A stretch of DNA of 31,887 nt from CAZODA01 sp964578485 (GTDB taxonomy: Bacteria > Bacteroidota > Bacteroidia > Bacteroidales > Marinilabiliaceae), in NCBI GenBank assembly GCA_964578485.1, contig CAZODA010000038.1:1-31887 (forward strand), given 5' to 3'. Each line of letters starts with the position of its first letter. Within the stretch, counting starts at the first letter, position 1. The notes beneath the pieces are model-generated. The model was given only the letters and a program-made list of their open reading frames with translations. It had not been told where the DNA came from and made no database searches. Below, piece after piece: positions 15,201 to 24,600 of this stretch. The translations under genes were made by a program, and so were the position numbers.

Positions 15201-18200
15201 CAGTATCCATAAACTCAAACATCAAAAGACTTTCACCCTCATCAAAACTGTCTTTCTCATAGCGATTCCAAAAGCCCTCGGAAGCATTAAGCAAACGGGC
15301 TGTAATATATTCAGTTGCATCGCCATAAACATCTCCTGCTACAGCCTTCATATTTATATCGGCAGAAAAACCTTCAACACCATGAGCATCAAGTGTCCAA
15401 TAATACTGAAGCACACGTCCCCAGTCATTTGCAGGAATAGATATATGTGGCTCATTAGCTGCTTTCACTCGTATGGCTCCATTTGAACCTGCATTTGAAT
15501 TAACATTCATAGTAACAGGTGTATATTTACCCATAGAGCCTATGGGAATAATATAAGCAATAGGATCATTTACAATTTTTGGCAATCCTCTTTGAACACC
15601 TGCATCAGTAAACGAAAGGTTTGTCTGTATCATTGCATGTTTAGAGAACCCATCAATGCCCGGGACTATTCGTGCATCTTTCCCAATAACAAGCAAGTTC
15701 CTTCCAATATCAAAAATTCCTTCTTCAAGTTTTAACTGATTAGTAAAAACAAGACCACCACTTTGAGTAGGTAATACTACACCTGAAGGATTGGCAATAG
15801 TAAGACGGGCAATCTCACCTCCACCACCAATAAGCTGGGAGCTTTCCCCATTTAATATTATTCCGTCACTATCATCTTTGCTTTGTGTAATTACACCTTC
15901 TTCAACAAGCAAGTTTCCTTTAACGTAAAGATTGTTCGCTCCGGTATTTACAATTCCACTGTGCAAGTTTAGATTATTATTTACAGTTAACTCTGTATCG
16001 TCTTCAAAGGATAAAACAGAAGCAGCCTGTTTTTCCATATCCATGTCATACAAGGTCAGATTTCCTGAAATCAACTGCTTATTAACTCCTGTAAAACTGG
16101 TAAGATTGTATGCAGGCTCAAATGCTCCTCCATCATTTACCAGATTACCGGCTAATTCCAAATCCAAACCATTAGCATTGAAAATGCCGGAAGATATTTT
16201 TAATTCTTCTTCTATTGTGGCTCCAACTGTTCTTAATTTTGCAGTTGAATTATTTCCTAATTCTATTATCAAATTTTTAATAGGATGCATCAGCCTTAAA
16301 CCAACTTCATTATCCTCAGGAGCATCATTACCTCCTATTATGAATCCTGTCCCTTCAGATATATTAATATTGTCAGGAGCAAATATTAATGCTTCTGAAG
16401 AAGAACCGTCCTGTCCCCGTGCAATGGTGACATAACTTCCGGATTCATTCTGAGAAAAAGAACTACCCTCATTTAATATTTCAAATACTCCGCGTGATGA
16501 TACAGGAGCATCTTTTGAACCAATAACAATATTAGTGGCAGCTTTATCCTGAGTGAATGACAAAATACCTGCATCGGTATTAACAGCTCTGCGAATTTGT
16601 GATCCAACTTCAAAAGTAGTTTGTGGTGACGAATTATCAGTATTTCCAATCCAAATTTCAGCATTACCCGACGATGAGTATTCTATATAATTATTAGTGC
16701 CCTCATTGATTAGAACCTGAGCTCCATTATCAACTTTCAATAAACCATCGAGCCAAATACCTGTATCGTTGCCGCTAACTCTAACTTTTGCTTTACTGGA
16801 AACAACTAAGGCAGCTTCAGCAGGAATAATAAAATCATAAGAACCTGATGAAAGAGTTAAATCAATGTTGCTATTTAACAATGTAGCTGTACCACTAACA
16901 AGATGCAAGGGCTTAGTAGGCTCATTAGCAGGACCATCTAAAGAAAAACCACCAGTAAACCTCACTTCTTTTTCAAGATTCAACATATCAATTTCTAACT
17001 TATAGAAAAGGCTATTTGCTTTATTACGTGTATTTACAATTAATAAATCCTTATCGCCGGTAAAACGTAATTTAGCTTTTGCATAATTATCTGAAGTATT
17101 ATTTAAATTAATGCTACCACCATTTTGAGTAAAAGATCCATAAAGATTAATTTCATGCTCAACTGAAGAATTACCTGTGGCAATATTAAAATCTCCACCT
17201 GTCATTAAAAATTCTCCGTATAAATCTATAATACGTTTATTATTCCTTGGTAAAACCAAGCTGCCGTTATTTATTTCCAACTTTCCATTAACAGCTATGT
17301 CGCCATTGGAAGCATCACTGATATTAAATGTAGGACCTTCAATAATCAAATCCTTATTTATTTTCAAATCCACAGCAGCAGCAGTCTTTGTGCCACCACC
17401 CGTCAACTTCAAAGTTGGATATTCATAAATTAAATTTGGTAAAGAATAATTAACTCCAGAAAACTCCAAAATAGCGCTTGCATTATTACAAAATTCAGTG
17501 TGATCAGCATTTAAAAAATTATTATTATTATAGACTAAACGACCTCCACCTGTGATAACATCAATATTATGCCCGGAAGTACCCTCATTAACAATTAAAG
17601 TTCCATTAATCTCTACCTGTGAAGCTTGGGCGTTATTGGCAGAAATTGTAACTTCATGATCAGAATGTATGATACAATAATCAATAGCGCGGGGAGAATC
17701 TCCACGTCCTAGTTCACTACCTGTATGACTAACTGTAGACCAAGTATACCTATTATCGTAACTCCCTGACTCCCTGCTATACAGAGTTCTTGGAGGATCT
17801 AAGGTTACAATAATTCCCCAAAATGCTCCTTCTAAAACTCCAAATGAAAAGTCCTTACTCAATGTTGCACCATAAGGAAATCTTAAATATTTATTGCTGT
17901 ATTTGACATTACTCCCATGTTCACTCCATTCGTTATTGTAAAAAACAATTCCTTCCGGAGCTTTAGATATAATAATTCCTGTAGAATAATTGGGTACATC
18001 TATATCCTCATAATTCTCAAAGATATATCTTAAATTGTTTGTAACATCATCTAATCCTTCATGACTAACTCTCCAAAAATAATTTAAAGCATATGTCTTA
18101 TCTGAGATGGTTGGGTGATAATCACTGACCGGTATTACAGTTATTTTTCCTGTTGCACTCAGGTTGTTTCGAGCCTGCACTTCCATAGGAGTAAAACCTG

Positions 18201-20532
18201 CTTCTGTTCCAACAGGATAATATTGAACCTGGGTGTCATTAGAATAATTTTCATTTAGAGATACAGGAAGAGTTAAACCTCCATCTGAAGAATTACCAGC
18301 AGTTAAAAACATACGAGATCCACTCCAATCAGTACTGGTGTACTTTGCCTCTTCAATTTCAAGATTATAAATATCTAAATCAACTATATGGTCTCCCGAA
18401 AAACTTAAACTAGAAATCAATGAATGACTATTCAACTTTATTTTGTTAGCCAATTCAATTACACCAAAACTATAATCTTTTCGATATCTAGAAAACAAAA
18501 TCTGGTCACCACTTGTTCCATTTAGCACAACTTTACCTGTACCTGACGAAAGAATATTTCCTTTCTCAATAGTTAAATTACCACCTAATGATAACTCCTT
18601 ATCTCCCAAATCCAAATCCCCCCTCCGAACCATCAAATTGCCTGTCATCCAGATATTACCATTTGCAAGAGTAACAAAATTATCGGAAGTAGTTTTGTCT
18701 ATAGTTAAATGATGTAATTGTAGGCCAATGCCTTTGATTTGTCCGTTATCGGAGCCAAACATTCTTAATTCACCATTGCTATGAACAAAATCTCCGACTA
18801 CATCAAATTCACTCCCTATCCATAAACTGTGGCCTGCAGCATCCAATTTAGTACCTTCTGCCACTGTCAGATCATTCAGAACTTTTAAATCATTTACTAA
18901 ATTTACTGTTTGTGTGCCTGTGTTACTCGATTTTGAAATTATCAGATTATAAAAGGGGGCAGTTGATTTTATATGAAATTCCGACTGATTATCCGAATTA
19001 ATAGTTGGAGTTTTGATTTCGATTGTTCCACCTGTAACATTATAATGCCCCTGTGCAACACCTATATCTATTCCATTAATAGAAGTATTATTAGCTATTG
19101 AAATTATTATTTCACCTCCCGACATATTAAAAGTATGATCTTCTTTGGGAAGAGCAAAGGCAGCAGAACTATCATTACTATCGGAAAGTGCATTTATATG
19201 CAATTCTCCACCTGTTTGTATATAATTAAATTGTCCATCCCCATCATCCTTAAGCTGGGTAGTATAAATTTTACCACCGGTAATTTCAAGAGTACCGGAA
19301 TTGCCTTCGTTACTATAATAAGTAATGCCACCTGTCCCCGGAGGATTAGTAAAAGTACCTTCAGAAATTTTCAACTTACCAAAAACAGTGATACCACGCC
19401 AGCCTCCCCCTTCTTCATGTGTAGAAACTTCTGCTCCATCTATCCATAATGCAGCATTTGAAGGAATATGGAATTCCTGCGGATTATGATATTCTACAGA
19501 AGAAGTACGATCAGCACCAAGTTGTGATATTTTAATATTATCCCCAAGCTTTAGGGTACCATTGTATAAAACCAAGGCAAGTCTCTCCCAACCCTCTGGT
19601 CCATCGTCGTCCATTATCCCGTCGTTACCACTGATGGGGCCATAGAGCTTGAAATTTTCAGGATTATTTGCAGAAACATCAAGTCTGTAGGTCTGATCAT
19701 TTCCTTTATCAAGAAAAAGCCTGTAAAAATTTGTTGTACCATTGGCTACCAAAACCTCATTTGAAGTTCCTGTAAACTTAACTCGTACAGCGCCATTTGT
19801 TGCTGCATCATATTGATCTGAGTTTGAAAACTGTATAGTCCCCGAATTATGTAAACTCCCATGAATATTTAGCCAATGCACAGGGTTAGGGGTATTATTA
19901 GAAACAGAAAAAAATGTACCGGTATCCATCCTTAGATCACCATAAACATCTATATTAACAAGAGTAGTACTATTTATGCGTAAAGTTCCACTAATGATAG
20001 TAAGATTGCCACTAATAGTTAAATCATTAGCGATATCAAGGGTTTGACCGACATTCATGTCAACTTCAACGTTATAAAGAGACAGCTCCGTATTTAGAGC
20101 GTAAGAGTTCCCCTGAAAAACAACAGTTCCTTTTCCACGTTGTGCTGAAGTAAAATGAGATGCATCACCGGAAGGGAAATTATTGGATTCCATTATGATT
20201 CTCCCGGAACCACGAATATGATCAAACTGATGGCCTGAAGTAGTTTTTAATTCAAGTCTGCCATCAACAGTTAATGTAGATGCCTTGAAATCATTGGCAT
20301 TCATGGTTATTGTACGCCCGGTTCGTATCACAACATTATCACTTGGCTGAGGATAAACATTATCAGGATTGGAGTATATTGCAGCTGCAGGGTCTAAAGT
20401 CCAGATCTGTGGATCATTCCAATTTCCTGATACCAATGCATACCAAGTAGTGCTTTGTCCATACATGAAACCCATACCAACAACACAAAGCACAAAAAAT
20501 AAAAACAAACTTCTAAAGTAACTCTTTATCAT
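12268..20532 (-). CDS. giant T9SS-secreted surface protein A, modular beta-rich with type A sorting domain
   Basis: The 2754-residue product starts at ATG 20532 with a signal peptide (about 1-26, ending near MYGQ). Four modules begin with similar W-rich motifs: GNWNDPQIW (about 36), DNRYTW (about 926), GNWNDEDIW (about 1807) and DWFDTDNW (about 2211). Each is followed by a VVI/V-dense stretch and many short strands of the LTVDG/LTISG type. This suggests G8-like starts and a right-handed beta-helix body. The region from about 2200 is nearly the same as in protein B. The last ~60 residues (NIEVFTINGQKF...GVYIVRVVVGEVVKSERVLN) match the T9SS type A sorting domain, which directs export across the outer membrane and surface anchoring or release. 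No catalytic motif is recognised; an adhesin or matrix role is inference. A Glu run near residue 2460 (EEEEEAEF) is absent from B. Paralogue of 21695-30079. Confidence 0.87.
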   Translation of the reverse strand: MIKSYFRSLFLFFVLCVVGMGFMYGQSTTWYALVSGNWNDPQIWTLDPAAAIYSNPDNVYPQPSDNVVIRTGRTITMNANDFKASTLTVDGRLELKTTSGHQFDHIRGSGRIIMESNNFPSGDASHFTSAQRGKGTVVFQGNSYALNTELSLYNVEVDMNVGQTLDIANDLTISGNLTIISGTLRINSTTLVNIDVYGDLRMDTGTFFSVSNNTPNPVHWLNIHGSLHNSGTIQFSNSDQYDAATNGAVRVKFTGTSNEVLVANGTTNFYRLFLDKGNDQTYRLDVSANNPENFKLYGPISGNDGIMDDDGPEGWERLALVLYNGTLKLGDNIKISQLGADRTSSVEYHNPQEFHIPSNAALWIDGAEVSTHEEGGGWRGITVFGKLKISEGTFTNPPGTGGITYYSNEGNSGTLEITGGKIYTTQLKDDGDGQFNYIQTGGELHINALSDSNDSSAAFALPKEDHTFNMSGGEIIISIANNTSINGIDIGVAQGHYNVTGGTIEIKTPTINSDNQSEFHIKSTAPFYNLIISKSSNTGTQTVNLVNDLKVLNDLTVAEGTKLDAAGHSLWIGSEFDVVGDFVHSNGELRMFGSDNGQIKGIGLQLHHLTIDKTTSDNFVTLANGNIWMTGNLMVRRGDLDLGDKELSLGGNLTIEKGNILSSGTGKVVLNGTSGDQILFSRYRKDYSFGVIELANKIKLNSHSLISSLSFSGDHIVDLDIYNLEIEEAKYTSTDWSGSRMFLTAGNSSDGGLTLPVSLNENYSNDTQVQYYPVGTEAGFTPMEVQARNNLSATGKITVIPVSDYHPTISDKTYALNYFWRVSHEGLDDVTNNLRYIFENYEDIDVPNYSTGIIISKAPEGIVFYNNEWSEHGSNVKYSNKYLRFPYGATLSKDFSFGVLEGAFWGIIVTLDPPRTLYSRESGSYDNRYTWSTVSHTGSELGRGDSPRAIDYCIIHSDHEVTISANNAQASQVEINGTLIVNEGTSGHNIDVITGGGRLVYNNNNFLNADHTEFCNNASAILEFSGVNYSLPNLIYEYPTLKLTGGGTKTAAAVDLKINKDLIIEGPTFNISDASNGDIAVNGKLEINNGSLVLPRNNKRIIDLYGEFLMTGGDFNIATGNSSVEHEINLYGSFTQNGGSINLNNTSDNYAKAKLRFTGDKDLLIVNTRNKANSLFYKLEIDMLNLEKEVRFTGGFSLDGPANEPTKPLHLVSGTATLLNSNIDLTLSSGSYDFIIPAEAALVVSSKAKVRVSGNDTGIWLDGLLKVDNGAQVLINEGTNNYIEYSSSGNAEIWIGNTDNSSPQTTFEVGSQIRRAVNTDAGILSFTQDKAATNIVIGSKDAPVSSRGVFEILNEGSSFSQNESGSYVTIARGQDGSSSEALIFAPDNINISEGTGFIIGGNDAPEDNEVGLRLMHPIKNLIIELGNNSTAKLRTVGATIEEELKISSGIFNANGLDLELAGNLVNDGGAFEPAYNLTSFTGVNKQLISGNLTLYDMDMEKQAASVLSFEDDTELTVNNNLNLHSGIVNTGANNLYVKGNLLVEEGVITQSKDDSDGIILNGESSQLIGGGGEIARLTIANPSGVVLPTQSGGLVFTNQLKLEEGIFDIGRNLLVIGKDARIVPGIDGFSKHAMIQTNLSFTDAGVQRGLPKIVNDPIAYIIPIGSMGKYTPVTMNVNSNAGSNGAIRVKAANEPHISIPANDWGRVLQYYWTLDAHGVEGFSADINMKAVAGDVYGDATEYITARLLNASEGFWNRYEKDSFDEGESLLMFEFMDTDDAGINGDYTAGEDAVMPEKVETFVTIKDGNWNDEDIWEVKGGGTVPGGGPRGAIVDIKHKVDMPGNGYAAYLTLLDEGGVLNTGNTFGHRLGKVSGKGRLVTLRESLPAGEYDQFFSSQGGTLEYSGTGNYDILGEIPSVNNLVLSGSGTRRWPNLTVTLNGDLEISGAVLSNENSNNIDLKGDFIYDDGNVDMKTGQVSFTGASRQYVKGNSNLTGSNALHNMTINNTAGLCLDNILEVTKDVIISKGNIISLNNSPLYMSNALGNITINNAAGYVGTALRKKMANYSTWDFPVGKDGRRGDFSLNSVQSSGVWEVEYFNSTPPKRHQNGNIAYISNNEYWEVTAPAANAYASVTLRWDDASGVNPEEFDVVSLDADAGVSEEWTLLIKHNVDEIKKLVTTNSLAHNLRRYYSFGLNIVPELNDYTWIGASSSDWFDTDNWYGKKLPSAATPALITTLDVNPVPYWPVMSDNNASIAQTNNLTIEEGGSLTLNPGSRLTVNGDLSIADEGSLIILNKTGEGGMASLLTHGDVSGKANVNLSLPTDQWFYLGSSIKDATFGNFSPGDQGSGTLVNVYRDRWYSTYTDHVSTPLRVMEGVSVYYHPNGGATKELSYTGVLNNGEISRVYAENRHQLMANPYPSFIDWQDDDGWTRDDFESTIWYRMLVGDAMTFITYNKSVPEGGRLALYPDGSTFGEEEEEAEFALIAPMQSVYVRPTKAGATLTINNAARCHGLATSYLKGSSGRSGDVIRIVSSNEYSRDGAVVYFASGSESGIDGGDSEKYFNEDVRIPEIYTQSEGKALAINGLPPLQGDHVVLPLSVRNGIEGEVTLSFDLSYYYGDHLPYLYDNEKGVNINLVDTNEYKYSATNTGDDHTRFELHFINIPVGLDADNKDVFETGAITISGVKGKALVIIDDSLLNESGSANIEVFTINGQKFSECIVKDKLSYIDLPDMKGVYIVRVVVGEVVKSERVLN

Positions 20533-20564
20533 ATCAGTGTCTTAAATAATAACTTTTGATTTCT

Positions 20565-20572
20565 CAAAAATA
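20565..20572 (-). promoter_or_regulatory. possible -7 element of giant gene A
   Basis: On the minus strand this reads TATTTTTG, a match to TAnnTTTG, 33 bases before the ATG. No TTTG is found at the usual -33 distance, so it may be chance in AT-rich DNA. Confidence 0.35.
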
Positions 20573-20657
20573 CATCTTAAATCGTTAATAAGGAATTAAC
20601 AGTTAAAGAATTTTGATAATTATGACTTGCCATTATGTGCAAAAAGCACAATATATA

Positions 20658-20715
20658 GCTATCGGCGTTTTGTACGACAAAATATTATATAAGTTGCAAG
20701 TATTTAGTCGATAGC
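20658..20715. repeat. nested inverted repeat upstream of gene A
   Basis: Outer arms GCTATCG (20658-20664) and CGATAGC (20709-20715) enclose a tight hairpin, TTTTGT-ACG-ACAAAA (20668-20682). It lies about 130-180 bases before gene A. Confidence 0.6.
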
Positions 20716-20907
20716 ATTATAATCTTAGATGAAAGTCAGTTTTTTTATGACGAAAGAAATCAATAATCAGTAAACAGTTATCAGTAAACAGGAAACAGGA
20801 AACAGTAAACAGGAAGAGTTTTGGGTTTTGGGTTTTGAGTTTTGGGTTTCGGGTTCACGCAAAGACCGCTAAGATTGGTCACGCAGAGGTCGCAAAGATA
20901 TTATGTC

Positions 20908-20931
20908 GTAGAGACGCACTGCCGTGCGTCT
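20908..20931. repeat. GAGACGCAC hairpin
   Basis: AGACGCAC and GTGCGTCT flank a TGCC loop, preceded by GTAGAG. The layout is like the GAGACAGGGCA palindromes but the arm sequence differs, as expected for variants of one palindromic family. Confidence 0.75.
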
Positions 20932-20972
20932 TTATAAGACACGATATGTGGTGTCCATTTAGAGTTTAGAGT

Positions 20973-21019
20973 TATCAGTTTTTAATGTACTCAAAGCATC
21001 CTGCTTTGAGAAAAGGCAT
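20973..21019 (+). repeat. copy of the CTCAAAGCA hairpin repeat (short form)
   Basis: It shares TATCAGTTTTTAATGTAC, the hairpin and AAAAGGCAT with 9299-9346. An inverted, slightly diverged copy lies at 21445-21480, so the two face each other across about 430 bases. Confidence 0.88.
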
Positions 21020-21105
21020 TTCCACCAAGCTCGGCCAACCGCATCCCGCCAGTTCTGGCTACCCTGTCCCGACTCCCGCTAAAGCGGGACATGTTTGGCG
21101 GGAGA

Positions 21106-21152
21106 ACTACTTTAGCTAGCTCACGCTTCTCTTCCGCTTTGCGGAATTATGG
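21106..21152 (+). repeat. 47-bp module, inverted relative to 31080-31126
   Basis: The segment from ACTACTTTAGCTAGC to GCGGAATTATGG is the reverse complement of 31080-31126 at 43 of 47 positions by hand. An adjacent ~55-bp AT-rich segment (21174-21229) matches 30988-31043 in direct orientation. Confidence 0.85.
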
Positions 21153-21444
21153 TAGATCCATTCAAATAAAATTGATTTTATAAAAAGTAATTTCTTTTTA
21201 AAACGAAATTTACTTAAAATCCTGCCTCAGAAAATTTCCGTATAAAAAATCATTCTGATTGTCGTTAAAAAATTCTAGCTGTTTGAGCGAAGCGAGTTCT
21301 TGAATTTTAGACAGGAGAAATGATTTTTAGGAAATTTTGTGCAGCAGCGGCATTTTTGTCTACTTTTTTTGCTGTAGAAAAAAGTAGAAGCCCGTGCGGC
21401 TTGAGCACAAAAGAATAAAAAACGTAACACTAACCAGATTCAAA

Positions 21445-21600
21445 CCTTTTCCCAAAGCAGGATGCTTCGGGTACATTAAAAAAAAGAAGCTATCCGAGTG
21501 AGACAGCTTCAATATTAATAACTCGTCTTGAATCATCTAATTATCAAATCTGCTAATTTGCTAATCAACAAATTCGTGTTAATCTGCGTGAATTCGTTGA
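21445..21600 (-). repeat. 156-bp terminator block, copy downstream of gene B
   Basis: The block begins with an inverted CTCAAAGCA-type hairpin (CCCAAAGCA...TGCTTCGGG). It continues with an A-run and an intrinsic terminator for the minus strand and ends TTCGTTGA. It matches 31375-31530 over the same 156-base length with roughly ten differences. Confidence 0.93.
21478..21510 (-). terminator. intrinsic terminator of giant gene B
   Basis: On the minus strand GAAGCTGTC pairs with GATAGCTTC (one G-U), followed by eight T residues. It lies about 185 bases after the gene B stop on the same strand. A matching terminator follows the gene at the right edge. Confidence 0.8.
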
Positions 21601-21627
21601 CCAAACTCAATGATCAATATAAACAGG

Positions 21628-21649
21628 GAGACAGGGCATGCCATGTCTC
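21628..21649. repeat. 22-bp palindrome, third copy with one change
   Basis: The same palindrome as 11842-11863, but one base of the right arm is altered (CCATG for CCCTG), which breaks perfect symmetry. Flanks and the run into the gene's 3' end are as at 12201. Confidence 0.9.
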
Positions 21650-21694
21650 TACAATATCATAATCATTCGTGAAAATTTGCGAAAATTCGTTGAC

Positions 21695-24600
21695 TCAATT
21701 CAGCACTCTTTCGCTTTTCACTACCTCGCCCACTACTACTCTAACAATATAAACTCCTTTCATATCAGGGAGATCAATATAGCTGAGCTTATCCTTGACA
21801 ATGCATTCGCTGAACTTCTGACCACTAATTGTAAACACTTCTACATTAGCACTGCCGCTTTCATTCAATAAACTATCATCGATAATCACAAGGGCTCTTC
21901 CCTTAACTCCTGAGATCATAATACCTCCTGTTTCAAATACATCTTTATCGGCATCTAATCCGACAGGAATGTTTATAAAATGAAGCTCAAAGCGTGTATG
22001 ATCATCGCCGGTATTAGTGGCATTGTACCTATACTCATTAGTATCAACAAGGCTTATATTTACTCCCTTTTCATTATCATAGAGATAAGGTAAATGATCA
22101 CCATAATAATAAGAAAGATCAAAACTAAGACTTACTTCCCCTTCTATGCGGTTACGAACACTTAAAGGAAGAACTACATGATCGCCTTGCAAGGGTGGAA
22201 GACCATTGATGGCAAGTGCTTTACCTTCACTTTGTGTATAGATTTCAGGTATGCGAACATCCTCATTGAAATATTTTTCCGAATCTCCTCCATCTATACC
22301 CGACTCCGATCCTGAGGCAAAATAAACAACTGCACCATCGCGAGAATATGCATTGGAAGAAACTATGCGAATGACATCACCACTACGATTAGATGAACTC
22401 TTTAAATAAGATGATGGCAAGCCATGACATCGTGCATCATTGTTTATTGTTAATTCTGCTTTTTCCTTTGTAGGACGAACATAAACATTCTGCATAGGAG
22501 CTATTAAAGCAAATTCTGCTTCATCATAAGAACCGCTTTCTGGATATAAAGCCAAGCGAGCTCCCTCAGGTACACTGTTATTATAAGTAATGAAGGTCAT
22601 GGCATCATCAACAAGCATACGATACCAAATAGTGGACTCAAAATCATTGCGTATCCAACCATTTGAACTCTGCCAATCGATAAAACTTGGATAAGGATTG
22701 GCCATAAGCTGATAACGGTTCTCTTTATATACACGAGAGATTACTCCATTATTTAATACTCCGGTATAACTAAGCTCCTTGGTACCTCCACCATTTGGAG
22801 GATAATAAACAGAAACCCCTTCCATAATACGTAAGGCAGTATTAACATGATCAGTATATGTAGAATACCAACGATCGCGGTAAACATTCACAAGAGTACC
22901 GGAGTTCTTTTCATCCGGACTGAAATTACCAAAGGTTGCATTTTTAATGGAACTGCCAAGGTAGAACCACTGATCGGTGGGCAAACTTAAATTTACATTA
23001 ACTTCACCCTCAATATCACCATGAGTAAGCAGCGAAGCCATACCTCCCTCACCACTCTGACCACTCTGATTCTTTATTATAAGTCCACCCTCATCAGCAA
23101 TACTCAAATCACCATTAACAGTAAGACGTGATCCGGGATTAAGAGTAAGAGAAGCACCTTTTTCAATAGTAAGATCATTGGTTTGTGCTATCGAAGCATT
23201 ATTTTCGTATATAACAGGCCAACGGGTAGGTACAGGATTCACATCTAAAGTAGTTATCAATGCATGAGTAGCTGCTGAAGGTAACTTTTCACCAAACCAA
23301 TTGTACGGATCAAACCAATCTTCAGAGTTTTGGCCTGTCCAGGTATAATCATTTAATACAGGGCTAACATCAAGACCAAAACTGAAGTAGCGACGCTTAT
23401 TATGTGTTAAAGAAACTGTTGTCACCCTTTTGTTTACCTTATCTGGGCTTTGTTTGTCCAATATAGTCCATTCTGCTGATTCTTCTGCATCGGCATCCAA
23501 ACTTACAACATCAAACTCATCGGGATTAACACCACTTGCATCATCCCAGCGAAGAGTTACAGAAGCAGATGCATCAGCAACAGGGGCAATAACTTTCCAA
23601 TATTCATTATTGCTGATATAAGCAATACTACCCTTTTGATTGCGCTTAGGTGGTAATGAATTAAAATATTCAACTTTCCAATAGCCTCCGGCTGTCACAC
23701 GATTTACACTGAAGGGAGCAAAACGCCCAAGCTTACCAAGCGGAAACTCAAAATTTTCATTAGCATTTATAAATTTATAAAGTGGCCCGTTTACATAACT
23801 TAAAGAAGATGCACCACTGTGTGAATACTCAGAACCATTAGAAATATACAGTGATCCACTGCCTTGGGTATTGATAAGTCCCTTATTTAACTGTAAATAA
23901 TTTTTAATTTCAAGGTCATTCAATAATTCAATTCCTGCATTATTGTTTATGGTAATATTGTGAATACCATTATCTCCGGTGAAAGGAGAGTCTCCTCTGA
24001 TTTCCTGCAGCTCTATTCCATTAAATTCTATATTAGAATCGTCGGAGGTTTCAATACTGCCCGAATTAAATATAAGGTCTTTACCTATTTGAAGGACAGA
24101 AGCCTGCCTCATACTAAGAGCAGGTCCTTCAATCAGAAGATCACCATGAAGTTTAATTGTAGCATTGGGAATTTTCCTTTCACCGCTTCCTGTAAATGCA
24201 AGACTGTTAACAGTATTAATACCGCTTAAGACAGTATAACTTTCTGTACCTGCAAATTCAAATATGCCGCCATCCTCCTTAGTGAAATCTTCATAAAAGC
24301 CTGCAGGCAAAGTCCCACTTTCAACACGCAATCTACCCTTGCCACTAACATTTCCCAGACGGTTATTAATGGTTGAACCAATATCAAGTGTAGCACCTTC
24401 TTCAATTACAGTACGATAGGCAACACGCCCACTGTGGGTAACTTCTACATCCTCAAAGATATAAACAATACTGCCAAATGGACCATTTTGAGGAATACCC
24501 TCTCCTGCTTCACCCATCACTCCACTGTCGGGATTATAAACAGCCCAAGTCGTAATTTCATTCCAATTACCCTTATTACTATCAACACTAATAACCGTAG

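Larger units (their letters stand above)
20533..21694. other. non-coding repeat island between giant genes A and B
   Basis: About 1160 bases with no believable gene. The left end holds the upstream signals of gene A. Then come a nested inverted repeat (20658-20715), ATCAGTAA/GAGTTTT tracts, a GAGACGCAC hairpin (20911-20931), and a short CTCAAAGCA hairpin copy. Next are a CCCGC...GCGGG hairpin, a 47-bp module found inverted at 31080, the 156-bp terminator block, and a copy of the GAGACAGGGCA palindrome. Confidence 0.75.

Noticed and set aside
15022..15486. 154-codon plus-strand frame inside gene A
   Set aside because: Antisense to a continuous 2754-codon frame with clear domain pattern; no family features of its own.
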